Shown in pieces: positions 16,718 through 26,908 of a DNA stretch of 64,000 nucleotides (the first letter of the stretch is position 1; each line of letters begins with the position of its first letter). Source of the stretch: Solirubrobacterales bacterium (GTDB taxonomy: Bacteria > Actinomycetota > Thermoleophilia > Solirubrobacterales > Solirubrobacteraceae); contig PKXY01000007.1 in assembly GCA_003132505.1 (NCBI GenBank), forward strand, positions 106,997 to 170,996, read 5' to 3'. A program made the translations under genes and the position numbers. The notes beneath the pieces are model-generated. The model did no database searches. It had not been told where the DNA came from and was given only the letters and a program-made list of their open reading frames with translations.

Positions 16718-17701
16718 GTGCGGTTCATCGTCCGCAGGCTTGGGTTCTATGTCGTTGCCGCGTGGGTCGCGGTGACGGTCAATTTCTTCATCCCGCGTGC
16801 CCTGCCGGGCAACGCCGTCCAGGCGATGATGGCCAAGTTCCAGGACCTCCCGCCCCAGGCCTACCACGCTCTGGAGCTCCAGTTCGGTACCGGTCATCAA
16901 GGCAGCCTGTTCCACCAGTACTTCGGCTACCTCGGCAACCTGCTGTCCGGAAATCTCGGCACGTCCGTGATCGCCAGCCCGGCCTCGGTCGTTTCGGTCC
17001 TTCGCGCGACGGTCCCGTGGACGCTCGCGCTCGTCGGTACTGCAACGATCATCAGCTTCGTCCTCGGCACGATGCTCGGGATCGTCGCGGCATGGCGCCG
17101 CGGCGGCTGGCTCGACCGGTCACTACCGGCGTTCACCTTCATTCAGGCGACGCCGTACTTCTTCTTGGCGTTGCTCCTGATCGAGCTCTTCTCCCTGAAC
17201 TGGCACATCTTCCCGTTTGCCAACGGCTTCGCGCTTGGCGACGTCCCCGGCTGGAATTGGCCGTTCATCGGCAGCGCGCTCTACCACTCGATCCTGCCGG
17301 CATTGACGATCGTCATCACATCGATGGCCGGCTGGATGCTGCAGATGCGCAACGTGATGATCACGACGATTGGCGAGGACTACGTGCTTGCGGCGCAGGC
17401 CAAAGGGCTCAAACCGCGCCGGATCATGTTCACCTACGCCGCACGCAACGCGATCCTGCCAAACATCGCGGGCTTCTCGCTCGCCATCGGCTTCGTCGTC
17501 GCCGGCGCCTTGATCATGGAGTTCGTGTTCTCCTACCCGGGCGTCGGCTTGACGCTTTACAACGCGGTGGTGTCGGACGACTATGCCCTGATCCAGGGGA
17601 TATTCCTGGTCATCTCAATGGCCGTGCTGCTCGCCTGTCTGCTGGCTGACATCGTCTACGTGATCGCCGATCCGCGCGCGCGCACCAGGGCGGCCTTCTG
17701 A
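16718..17701 (+). CDS. DppB/OppB-type ABC permease
   Basis: First permease (327 residues) of a PepT-family importer, starting at GTG 16718 after a long purine-rich ribosome-binding site. N-terminus MRFIVRRLGFYVVAAWVAVT is the classical DppB TM1. The periplasmic region is followed by five more TM segments and the inner-membrane coupling motif DYVLAAQAKGLKPRRIMF (EAA loop). Although the family is named for peptides, members next to glycosidases import cello- and other oligosaccharides; the GH1 gene six genes downstream points to beta-glucosides. Confidence 0.92.
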   Translation: MRFIVRRLGFYVVAAWVAVTVNFFIPRALPGNAVQAMMAKFQDLPPQAYHALELQFGTGHQGSLFHQYFGYLGNLLSGNLGTSVIASPASVVSVLRATVPWTLALVGTATIISFVLGTMLGIVAAWRRGGWLDRSLPAFTFIQATPYFFLALLLIELFSLNWHIFPFANGFALGDVPGWNWPFIGSALYHSILPALTIVITSMAGWMLQMRNVMITTIGEDYVLAAQAKGLKPRRIMFTYAARNAILPNIAGFSLAIGFVVAGALIMEFVFSYPGVGLTLYNAVVSDDYALIQGIFLVISMAVLLACLLADIVYVIADPRARTRAAF

Positions 17702-18668
17702 TGGCTGTCGCTGCCATTGCCCCACCCGTGGGCCTCGCGACCCCCGCACCGGTCCATCGTCGCGGCCTGATCCGATCGCTGCCGCTCAAGGCCAAGGTCG
17801 GCGGGGCCATCCTCGCCTTCTACATACTGATGGCGATCATCGGACCGACGATCGCTCCCGATAATCCGAGCACGCAGACAGCCACGGTGCTCGGTGCGAC
17901 CGCGCCGAGCCTGCATCATCTGCTGGGTACCACTTCGTTCGGTGAGGACGTCCTCTCGCAGCTGCTCGTCGGCATGGGCTCGACCGTCTTGCTCGGACTG
18001 CTCGTCGGCGCGATCGCAACGGTTGTCGGGACGCTCGTCGGGACGACGGCCGGCTACCTCGGCGGCGCAGCCGATGAGGGGCTGTCGCTGCTCGCCAATG
18101 TGTTCCTCGTGCTGCCGGCGCTGCCGCTGCTGATCATCGTGCTCGCCGAGTCCGGGTCGAGAAGCGGACTGGTTGCCGAAGCGATCGTCCTCAGCGCGCT
18201 CGGTTGGGCCTGGGGGGCGCGCGTGATTCGCGCGCAGACGCTGACGCTCCGGAGCCGCGACTTCGTCGCCGCCGCTCGTGAGAGCGGCGAGCGGACCTGG
18301 CGCATAATCCTCTTCGAGATCCTGCCGAATGAGGTCAGCCTGATCGCCGCGAGCTTCGTCGGCACCGTGCTCTACGCGATCCTGACGTCGGTCGTGCTCG
18401 CTTTCATCGGCGTCGTCAGCCTTACGACCTGGAGTCTCGGTACGATGCTCTACTGGGCACAGAGCCAGGAGGCGGTCACGCTCGGCGACTGGTGGTGGTG
18501 GATACCGCCTGGTGCCGCGGCCGCCACCTTGGGCATGGCCCTCGTGCTGCTGAACTTCGGCCTTGATGAGCTGGGCAACCCGCGGCTCCGCGACACGCGC
18601 GGTCGCAAGCGCCGCGGCCGCCAGCAACGGCCGTCGGACCCGACGCCCGTCGTGCGCGAGGCCGGCGC

Positions 18669-18672
<4 letters not shown>
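17701..18672 (+). CDS. DppC/OppC-type ABC permease
   Basis: Second permease subunit, 323 residues; its ATG overlaps the previous stop by one base. A cytoplasmic N-terminal stretch of about 35 residues precedes TM1 (GGAILAFYILMAIIGPTIA); LGTTSFGEDVLSQLLVGMGS is the family signature (LGTDxxGRDVxSRxxxG) and RDFVAAARESGERTWRIIL the EAA coupling loop. The tail has a basic run (RGRKRRGRQQR). Forms the heterodimeric channel with the preceding protein. Confidence 0.92.
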
Positions 18673-19804
<1,132 letters not shown>

Positions 19805-19808
<4 letters not shown>

Positions 19809-20896
19809 GCGAGCAGCGGCCGATCGACGAAGACTTCACCTCCGCGGCGTCCGGCGTCGGACCGCTCGTGCTGGAGGCACGGGAGCTGTCCAAGGATTTC
19901 CGAATCGGCAGCGGCCGCCAGGGCGCGATCCTCTCGGCAGTGCGGGCGGTGTCGCTGCAGCTGCACCGCTCCGCGGTCGTCGCGCTCGTCGGCGAGAGCG
20001 GATCCGGCAAGTCGACAGTCGCCAAGCTGCTCGCGGGGCAGGAGACGCCGACCGCCGGCGAGATCCTGCTCGACGGCGAGCCCGTCACGCCGTCGCGCCG
20101 TCGCTCGTTCCGCCAATACAAGAGCGAAGTGCAAATGGTCTTCCAGGACCCGTTCGCCTCGATCAACGCCGTGCACCGAGTGCGCTACCCGTTGCAGCGC
20201 GCGGTCCGGCTGCACCAGCACGGGCTCGGCCGCAAGCAGGTGGCGAGCGAGCTGGTCCGGCTCCTCGAGGAGGTTCGTCTAACGCCCGCCGAGCAATATC
20301 TCGACCGCTTCCCGCACGAGCTCTCGGGTGGGCAACGTCAGCGCGTAGCGATCGCCCGCGCCCTCGCGGTCAAGCCACGAGTGTTGCTTGCCGATGAGCC
20401 GGTCTCGATGCTCGACGTCTCGATTCGCCTCGAGGTGCTCGACGTAATCGATCAGCTGCGCCAGCGTTTTGAGCTTGCAGTGCTCTACATCACTCACGAC
20501 ATCGCCTCGGCGCGCTACTTCGCGGACGAGACGCTTGTGATGTACGCCGGCGAGATCGTGGAACGCGGGCCGTCCGAGGACCTGACACAGCAGCCGGCGC
20601 ATCCCTACACCCAGCTGCTGCTCGCCTCGGCGCCCGATCCCGACCATCTCGGCGAGTCGATCAAGACGGTTCCAACGCGCGAGCTGCGCCGCGCCCAGAG
20701 CGCTTTCATGACGAGCGTCGGCTGCCGCTTCGCGCCGCGCTGTCCATTCGCCGACGACCGCTGCCGCGCGGAAGCGCCGCCGCTCCTGGCGATCAACGCC
20801 AAGCGCGCCGCTGCCTGCTGGCGGCTCGACGTCGCGGCCCCCGAGCTTGTCACCAACCAGGGAGAAGAGGAGAGGAGCGTGCCACTGAAAGCCTAG
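19805..20896 (+). CDS. DppF/OppF-type ABC importer ATPase
   Basis: 363 residues from GTG 19805, which overlaps the previous stop (GTGA). Walker A GESGSGKSTVAKL, Q-loop MVFQDPFASINAVHRV, signature LSGGQRQRVAIARAL, Walker B VLLADEPVSMLDVSIR, H-loop YITHDIASARYF. C-terminal cysteine cluster GCRFAPRCPFADDRC. Completes the ATPase pair of the oligosaccharide importer. The intergenic region that follows holds two hairpins before the binding-protein gene. Confidence 0.93.
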
Positions 20897-20912
20897 TTCT
20901 GCCGTGCCAGTA

Positions 20913-21018
20913 GCCCGCCGCCACGTACAGAGGTAGTGACGGCGGGCCCTGACGCAGTACGGCGCGTGCCACACACGCACCGACGATACGAACTACATGC
21001 TGCGCATGGGAATGCGCA
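20913..21018 (+). promoter_or_regulatory. Two intercistronic hairpins before the binding-protein gene
   Basis: Hairpin 1: GCCCGCCG (20913-20920) pairs with CGGCGGGC (20940-20947), 19-nt loop. Hairpin 2: TGCGCAT (21001-21007) pairs with ATGCGCA (21012-21018), GGGA loop, followed by an A-rich stretch and the binding-protein start at 21039. Such hairpins commonly set a higher level of solute-binding protein mRNA than of the channel genes; that role is inference. Confidence 0.45.
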
Positions 21019-21038
21019 AAAGAAAGGTACAAGACGAA

Positions 21039-22736
21039 ATGACTTTGAAGACCCTAAAGACGCGGAGGTTGAGGTTCGCCTGCGCAGCGGCGGTGACTGC
21101 CGCAGCGACGGCAGTCATGTTCGCGGGTGCCGCCCTGCCTAGCGCGTCAAGCGCGAAGCTGGCACACGCGGCAGCTGGCGCCGTCCTCACGATGGAGTCG
21201 AGCCCGGAGACGACGGTTACGCAGGACTTCAACCCGTTCGTCCAGTCCGCTGGCGCCTACTCGATGGGCGTTGACTCGCTCATCTACGAGCCGCTGATGC
21301 AGTTCGACGAAGCACAGCCGACCCATGCCCCCTACTACATGGTCGCGACCGCGTACAAGTGGGGTCCGGGCGGCAAGTCGATCACGTTCACGATCCGCAG
21401 CGGCGTGAAGTTCTCGAACGGCTCGCCGTTGACGCCTGCCGACGTGGCGGCCACGTTCACCATGCTGCAGAACAACGCCGATGTCAACCAGTACGCGATC
21501 CCGATCACCGGGGCCAGCGTGTCCGGTCAGGACGTCACGGTCACGTTCTCCACATCGCAGTACACCGACCTGCAGGACCTCGCCTCCGACACGTACATCG
21601 TTCCGTCGTCGATCTGGAGCGGGGTTGGCGATCCGGGCAAGTACACAGACGCGAACCCGGTCGGCTCGGGCCCGTACGTTTTCAGCTCGATCACCCCATC
21701 CGGAATCACGCTGACCGCCAACCCGAACTACTGGGGTACGGTCAACGTTCCGACGGTTGAGTTCCCGATCTACGCGTCCAACACGACAGTGCTGAGCGCC
21801 CTGACGTCCAACTCGCTCGACTGGGCGGGTAACTTCCTCACCGGACTGAAGGCCGCGTTCATCACGCCGTCCCCATCAACCCACCACGACTGGTTCCCGG
21901 GAACGCAGACCAACACCATCTACCCGAACCTGACCAAGTTCCCGACCAACCTGCTGCCGGTCCGCGAGGCGATCAGCCTTGCGATCGACCGCACGAAGAT
22001 CAGTGCGATTGGTGAAGCGGGCCTCGAGCCGCCAGCAACGAACGCCAGCGGCCTCGAGCTGCCGGCCTTTGCCGCCGACTTGGCTGCGCCGCTGAAGGCC
22101 AAGAAGTACGCACTCTCGGGGAACGCCAACCCGAAGGCCGCGGATGCGGTGCTGAAGGCCGCCGGATACAAGTTGAAGGGCGGCTTCTACTACGCCAAGG
22201 GCAAGAAGATCGTGCTCACGATCATCGACCCGGCCGCGTACACCGACTACGCCGCGGATGACGCAGTCATCGCCAGCGACCTGAGGGCGGCGCATCTCGA
22301 TGCGACGTTCAACGGCATTGCCACGACGGCGTGGGCGTCTGACATCGCTAACGGCGATTTCTCGTTGACGCAGCACTGGTCAGAGACCGGAATCCTGCCG
22401 TACGCGACCTACGACGGTTGGCTTGACAGCAAGCTGATCACCAAGCCGAACTCGAGCGAGAACTTCGAGCAACTGAGCAACCCGACGATGGACAAGGCTC
22501 TGGCCAAGTTGGCGTCGCAGACCACCGTGGCCGGTCAGGTTAAAGAGCTGACACCGATCGAGGAGTTCGTTGCCAAGGACTTGCCGGTCATTCCGACGGT
22601 CTACGGAGCAGCGTTCGATGAGTACAACTCGTCGAGCTTCTCGGGCTGGCCGACCCCGTCTAACCCGTATGAAAGCGGGCAGCCGGGTTCGCCGGAGAAC
22701 GAGATAGTCGTGCTGCACCTCAAGCCGACCTCCTAA
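21039..22736 (+). CDS. Extracellular solute-binding protein, family 5
   Basis: Substrate-binding protein (565 residues) of the importer. ATG 21039 follows GAAAGG and directly precedes a signal peptide: basic TLKTLKTRRLRF, then an alanine-rich core and likely cleavage near AHA-AAG (about residue 45). Family 5 features: DFNPFVQSAGAYSMGVDSLI, WGPGGKSITFTIRSGVKFSN, PVGSGPYVF and NPNYWG. There is no lipobox cysteine, which is unusual for a Gram-positive binding protein. Likely ligand: a beta-linked oligosaccharide, because of the adjacent GH1 enzyme. Confidence 0.9.
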   Translation: MTLKTLKTRRLRFACAAAVTAAATAVMFAGAALPSASSAKLAHAAAGAVLTMESSPETTVTQDFNPFVQSAGAYSMGVDSLIYEPLMQFDEAQPTHAPYYMVATAYKWGPGGKSITFTIRSGVKFSNGSPLTPADVAATFTMLQNNADVNQYAIPITGASVSGQDVTVTFSTSQYTDLQDLASDTYIVPSSIWSGVGDPGKYTDANPVGSGPYVFSSITPSGITLTANPNYWGTVNVPTVEFPIYASNTTVLSALTSNSLDWAGNFLTGLKAAFITPSPSTHHDWFPGTQTNTIYPNLTKFPTNLLPVREAISLAIDRTKISAIGEAGLEPPATNASGLELPAFAADLAAPLKAKKYALSGNANPKAADAVLKAAGYKLKGGFYYAKGKKIVLTIIDPAAYTDYAADDAVIASDLRAAHLDATFNGIATTAWASDIANGDFSLTQHWSETGILPYATYDGWLDSKLITKPNSSENFEQLSNPTMDKALAKLASQTTVAGQVKELTPIEEFVAKDLPVIPTVYGAAFDEYNSSSFSGWPTPSNPYESGQPGSPENEIVVLHLKPTS

Positions 22737-22752
22737 CGCAACCAAGGTCGAA

Positions 22753-22780
22753 GCCCCGCTCCCGCGTCTGGGAGCGGGGC
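22753..22780 (+). terminator. Strong hairpin between binding protein and beta-glucosidase genes
   Basis: GCCCCGCTCCC and GGGAGCGGGGC pair perfectly over 11 bp with loop GCGTCT. No T-run follows, so it may act as a 3' stabiliser or partial terminator lowering glucosidase expression relative to the binding protein. Confidence 0.6.
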
Positions 22781-22814
22781 TACGGCCCCTCCTTCAGAAA
22801 GGAAGCAGATCACG

Positions 22815-24242
22815 ATGACCGCGAGCAATGTCAACGGCTCGGGCGAGGTTGCGCGCCCGTTTCCGGAGGGTTTTCTCTGGGGAGTCGCGTGCTCGTCGTA
22901 CCAGATCGAGGGCGCGGTTCATGCCGACGGGCGGGGACGTTCGGTATGGGACACCTTCAGTCACACTCCGGGCAAGGTGCTCCGGGGTGACACGGGCGAC
23001 ATCGCGTGCGACTTCTACAACCGCAGCGACGAGGATCTCGACCTGCTGATAGCGCTCGGCGTCGCCGCGTTTCGCTTCTCGGTCGCCTGGCCCCGCATCC
23101 AGCCCACCGGCAGTGGCGCGGTCAACCAGCCGGGCCTGGACTTCTACCGCTCACTCGTCGAGCGGCTGCTGGCTCGCAACATCGAGCCAGTCCTTACCCT
23201 GTACCACTGGGACCTGCCCCAGTCGCTGGAGGACCTCGGCGGTTGGGCCAACCGCGACACCGCTGAGCGCTTCGCCGACTTCACACAGATCGTCGCCGAG
23301 GGGATCGGAGACTTCGGCGGCATGTGGATCACGGTGAACGAGCCCCAGGTGGTCGCAAGCCACGGCTACCGGACCGGGGAGCATGCGCCGGGCCATACCG
23401 ATGACGCCCTCGCGGCCGCGGCGACGCACCATCTGCTGCTGGGTCACGGCCTGGCCCTCCAACGGCTGCGGAGCGCCCTGCCGGCGGCGCGCGTTGGAAT
23501 CACGCTGGACCTGCACGCGGTTCGTGCGCAGGATGCCGAGGCCGAGGCGGCGGCGGCGGTAGCCGAGGCCGAGCAGAATGGCCTGTTCCTCGATCCGGTG
23601 CTGCAGGGGCGCTATCCGGCACTAGCGCGTGAGCACATCCTCCCGCCGGCGTCGCTGATCGAGGATGGCGACATGGAGCTGATCAGCGCTCCGATCGACT
23701 TTCTCGGTATCAACTACTACTCCCCGGTGTACGTGAAGCTCACTGACACGAGTGTCCCGCACGCCGACGAGACGCCGATTGCAGGCCTGCCCGGAGTTGC
23801 GACCTACATGCCCATCGAGCTGCCGCGCACCTCGATGGGCTGGCTTAGCGAGCCCGACGGCCTCTACGACACGCTGATTGCCGTCGCCGCGGATCTGCCG
23901 CCTGGCTGCAAGATGTACATCACCGAGAACGGCTGTGCAGCCGAGGACTACGTCAATCCCGAGGGATCGGTGGAGGACGTCGAGCGCATCGAGTACCTGC
24001 ACGGACACCTCGCGGCGGCGTGGCGCGCCATCCAGGACGGCGTTCCGCTTGCCGGCTACTTCTACTGGTCGGTGTACGACAACTTCGAGTGGGGCTGGGG
24101 CTACCAGAAGCGCTTCGGGCTCGTGTTCGTCGAGTTCGAGAGCCAACGGCGGCTCCCCAAGCGAAGCGCATCGTTCTACCAGGGGGTGATGAGCGCGAAC
24201 GAGCTGCCACCGCTCGACCTGCAGATCGCGTCGACGACCTGA
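22815..24242 (+). CDS. bgl: GH1 family beta-glucosidase
   Basis: Retaining glycoside hydrolase of family 1, 475 residues, cytoplasmic (no signal peptide). FPEGFLWGVACSSYQIEGA at the N-terminus is the GH1 signature. Acid/base Glu lies in ITVNEPQVVA (about residue 176), nucleophile Glu in MYITENGCA (about 372), and subsite residues in FYWSVYDNFEWGWGYQKRFG. ATG 22815 follows AGAAAGGAAG. It would hydrolyse cellobiose or other beta-glucosides brought in by the five upstream genes, yielding glucose. Last gene of the operon. Confidence 0.95.
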   Translation: MTASNVNGSGEVARPFPEGFLWGVACSSYQIEGAVHADGRGRSVWDTFSHTPGKVLRGDTGDIACDFYNRSDEDLDLLIALGVAAFRFSVAWPRIQPTGSGAVNQPGLDFYRSLVERLLARNIEPVLTLYHWDLPQSLEDLGGWANRDTAERFADFTQIVAEGIGDFGGMWITVNEPQVVASHGYRTGEHAPGHTDDALAAAATHHLLLGHGLALQRLRSALPAARVGITLDLHAVRAQDAEAEAAAAVAEAEQNGLFLDPVLQGRYPALAREHILPPASLIEDGDMELISAPIDFLGINYYSPVYVKLTDTSVPHADETPIAGLPGVATYMPIELPRTSMGWLSEPDGLYDTLIAVAADLPPGCKMYITENGCAAEDYVNPEGSVEDVERIEYLHGHLAAAWRAIQDGVPLAGYFYWSVYDNFEWGWGYQKRFGLVFVEFESQRRLPKRSASFYQGVMSANELPPLDLQIASTT

Positions 24243-24649
24243 GTCCGACATCTTCGGGGCGTCTTGGAAGCTGACTCGCGTGTGTGTGCCGCCGGACCCG
24301 CGCTGACTCACGTACGCCCAACGCGGCTCACCCGTATCTGTGCGCGCGACCGAGCGTAGACCCGGGCGTGAGCCATCCCCCCGATCCAGTGTTACGGTCC
24401 GCTGCTCGCGCTCGGTGGGCTGAACCGGCCAGCGGCCCGCTTCGGGGCCTGCGTCAGCGAAACACTCGACGCGCCGCAGGCCGTGTCTGCTGGGCCGGTA
24501 TGGGTAGGGTTGAAGCTGTGGTACTCGGGTCCTACAGAGATCGCTTAGCGGCCATGGGGCCGCTCTTCAAGCGGCCCGATGCTCAGCGCCCTGTGGGGTA
24601 GAGAACGCTCGAGCCTCCGGACGAATCCGCGACCGGTACCCGGTCAGAA
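24243..24649 (+). promoter_or_regulatory. Intergenic region with promoter-like elements and hairpin
   Basis: There is no gene here. TTGAAG (24510-24515), 17-nt spacer and TACAGA (24533-24538) form a promoter-like pair for the operon starting at 24650. Downstream, GGGCCGCT (24557-24564) and AGCGGCCC (24570-24577) make a leader hairpin with loop CTTCA. Confidence 0.4.
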
Positions 24650-26488
24650 GTGACGCCCAGCGGGGCTGTCGCCGTGCAGGGGGCGGTCACGGCGCCGGCT
24701 CGCTCGCGGCTCAGCCCCGAGGCCCTTGCTCGCTGGGCGCGCGGATTACCACGCGCCGCGCTGGCGGTTGCTGCGCGGCAGCTCCCGGCGCTGGCTGCCG
24801 GCGTGGCCGCGGCGATTCCGGTGATCGTCTCCACGGTTCACGCCGTCCAGGCCGGCTGGGAGCCCGATGGCGACGACGGGATCATCCTGACGCGGGCGCT
24901 CGACGTCTTCAGCTCGCACAGCCCGCTCATCGGCCAATACTCGGAGGCCGGAAACGTGACCGGGCAGATAGTTCACAGCCCGGGGCCGATGCTTTACTGG
25001 CTGCTCGCGATCCCGGTGCGGCTGGGTGGGCCGGCGAGCGCCGCGATCGCGATGGGCGTCGTCAACACGCTCTGCATCGTCGGCTGCGTGATGCTGGCAC
25101 GGCGGCGGGGCGGCCTCGTGTTGATGTTCGCGGTGTCGATCGGCATAGCGCTGATGTGCCAGTCCCTGGCGGCTGAGATCTTCCATGACGTCTGGAACCC
25201 CTCCGCGGCGATGTTCCCGTTCCTGCTCCTCATCTTCCTCTGCTGGTCGCTCGCCTGCGGCGACTACCGGTTGCTGCCAGTGGTCGTGGTCGTCGCGAGC
25301 TTCGTCACGCAGACGCATCTCACGTATCTCGCGCCGACCGTAGCGATTGTCGTCATCGGCCTCGTCGGGCTCACCATCGTGCGACTCTTGCCCTGGTGGA
25401 GCGCTCGCCGGGCCGGTGCGGCGCGGCCGGCGCGCGTCATCTGGCGCTGGACGGTTCTCGCGGTGCTCGTCCTCGGGCTCTGCTGGAGCGCGCCGCTGAT
25501 CGATGAGCTCGAGCACAGTCCCGGCAACCTGTCGCTGATCGTCACGACGGTCAACGACCGCGGCAGCACTCTTGGTCCGCACGTTGGCTGGAACGCGGTG
25601 GTCCGGGCGATCGGCTTTAAGCCGTGGTTCCTCTATGTGCCGAAGTCCGAGTGGGCGCGCAAGCGGAGTGTCCGCAGCACTCCTGCGAGCGGTCAGACCG
25701 ACTCCGCGCTGGCGCTGCTCGCGTTGCTGGCGCTGATGGGCCTCGGAATGTGCCTCGGGCTTGGGGCCGACGCGGCGAACACCCCGGCGGCGCCGCTCCT
25801 GGCCGGCACACTCGGCTACACGATGTGGTGGGGCTCCCAGCTCGGTCTCTGGGTGTGGCTGGTTGTTGCGTGGTCGATCTGGTGCCTGCTCGCCTGGCTC
25901 GCCCGCCTGGCATGGCCGCGCCTGCTCGCCATGGCGCACGGATCGGAGCCGACGCTGCCGCGCGCCGTGGCCGTGTCCGCGACGATCGCTGTTGTGCTCG
26001 CCGGCGTCCTTGGCACCGCCGGCGTCGGCCGCGCGGTCGCCAATGCCGAGCGCCCTGACTCGCATGTTCGCGAGTACGTGCCGACGACGACGATCGGGCG
26101 CGCGCTCGTGGCCGCGCTCCCGAGCCGGCGGTCGATCGACTACGAGCTCGGTCGGCTCGACCTCGCGACCCAGCCGATCGAGCCGGCGATCCGCTTCTGG
26201 CTGGTCAAGCACGGCGACCGTCCGCTCGCCAACGGCTCGCTGCCGCGCCTCGGCCCGTATTACCAGCTCTACCACCGCCACTACACCTGGATCGTCTATC
26301 TCGGCAACGGCACGGCGCGCCATCCGCGGTTGCGGCTCGTCGCGCGCGTCCACTTCCACGACCAGTGGGGCCCCGAAACGCTGAGCGCCTGGGTCGGGCG
26401 AGCGCGAGTGGCACGACCCCAGCCAGCGGCGCGGCCGGGACGCCGCAACCGCGGCCGAGCCCGTGCGGTAAATTCCCGACCGCGATGA
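24650..26488 (+). CDS. Multi-spanning membrane protein, glycosyltransferase 39-like
   Basis: 612 residues with about 11 TM segments, starting at GTG 24650 (an in-frame stop at 24599 limits extension). After TM1 comes the loop GWEPDGDDGIILTRALDVFS, with the acidic DDG arrangement seen in lipid-linked-sugar GT-C enzymes, and NVTGQIVHSPGPMLYWLLAI, typical of actinobacterial integral membrane proteins annotated as PMT/GT39-like. A C-terminal soluble tail (about 500-612) ends in a basic run. Likely transfers a sugar from a polyprenyl carrier outside the membrane, but no substrate can be assigned. Its stop overlaps the ccmE ATG. Confidence 0.65.
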   Translation: MTPSGAVAVQGAVTAPARSRLSPEALARWARGLPRAALAVAARQLPALAAGVAAAIPVIVSTVHAVQAGWEPDGDDGIILTRALDVFSSHSPLIGQYSEAGNVTGQIVHSPGPMLYWLLAIPVRLGGPASAAIAMGVVNTLCIVGCVMLARRRGGLVLMFAVSIGIALMCQSLAAEIFHDVWNPSAAMFPFLLLIFLCWSLACGDYRLLPVVVVVASFVTQTHLTYLAPTVAIVVIGLVGLTIVRLLPWWSARRAGAARPARVIWRWTVLAVLVLGLCWSAPLIDELEHSPGNLSLIVTTVNDRGSTLGPHVGWNAVVRAIGFKPWFLYVPKSEWARKRSVRSTPASGQTDSALALLALLALMGLGMCLGLGADAANTPAAPLLAGTLGYTMWWGSQLGLWVWLVVAWSIWCLLAWLARLAWPRLLAMAHGSEPTLPRAVAVSATIAVVLAGVLGTAGVGRAVANAERPDSHVREYVPTTTIGRALVAALPSRRSIDYELGRLDLATQPIEPAIRFWLVKHGDRPLANGSLPRLGPYYQLYHRHYTWIVYLGNGTARHPRLRLVARVHFHDQWGPETLSAWVGRARVARPQPAARPGRRNRGRARAVNSRPR

Positions 26489-26892
26489 ATCCAGGCCGCA
26501 AGCGGCAGATGCGCCTCGTCGTCTCGCTCACGCTCGCGGTGCTGCTCGCGGCCGGCCTCATCTATACGAGCTTTTCCGCTGCGGATGAAGCTCTGACACC
26601 GACGCAGCTGCTCGTACGCGCCAAGCCTGGCGACGACTATGAGCTGACCGGCACCGTCGTCAAGGGTTCGGTCCGCCATCTGGCGAACGGCGTGCTCGAC
26701 TTTCGGCTGGCCGACCGCGCCGGCGGCGCGCGGAGCGTGCCGGTGAGCTACACGGGGGCAGTGCCGGACCCCTTCCGCGTCGGGCGTGAGCTGATCGTAA
26801 CCGTCGCCAAGCGCGGGTCGGGATTCGTCGCCGTGTCGGGATCGATGGTCACGAAGTGTCCGTCGAAGTACAGCCCGGCGAAGTCGGCGTGA
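26485..26892 (+). CDS. ccmE: Cytochrome c maturation heme chaperone CcmE (CxxxY variant)
   Basis: Membrane-anchored heme chaperone that carries heme from CcmC to CcmF. ATG 26485 overlaps the previous stop; 135 residues with one N-terminal TM helix (about 9-29) and the OB-fold beta-barrel (YELTGTVVKGSV, LDFRLADRAG, VPVSYTGAVPDPF). The heme-attachment residue, usually His in HxxxY, is replaced by C125 in CPSKY (125-129), the CxxxY type described in some sulfate reducers, archaea and actinobacteria. The neighbours ccmF and a CcmI-like gene confirm the role. Confidence 0.88.
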   Translation: MNPGRKRQMRLVVSLTLAVLLAAGLIYTSFSAADEALTPTQLLVRAKPGDDYELTGTVVKGSVRHLANGVLDFRLADRAGGARSVPVSYTGAVPDPFRVGRELIVTVAKRGSGFVAVSGSMVTKCPSKYSPAKSA

Positions 26893-26908
26893 TCGCAGCG
26901 GCCAGCTG

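Noticed and set aside
24746..26359. A 537-codon open frame antisense to the GT39-like gene
   Set aside because: Very rich in Arg/Asp/Glu/His, without hydrophobic core or motif; it is the antisense shadow of a multi-TM gene.
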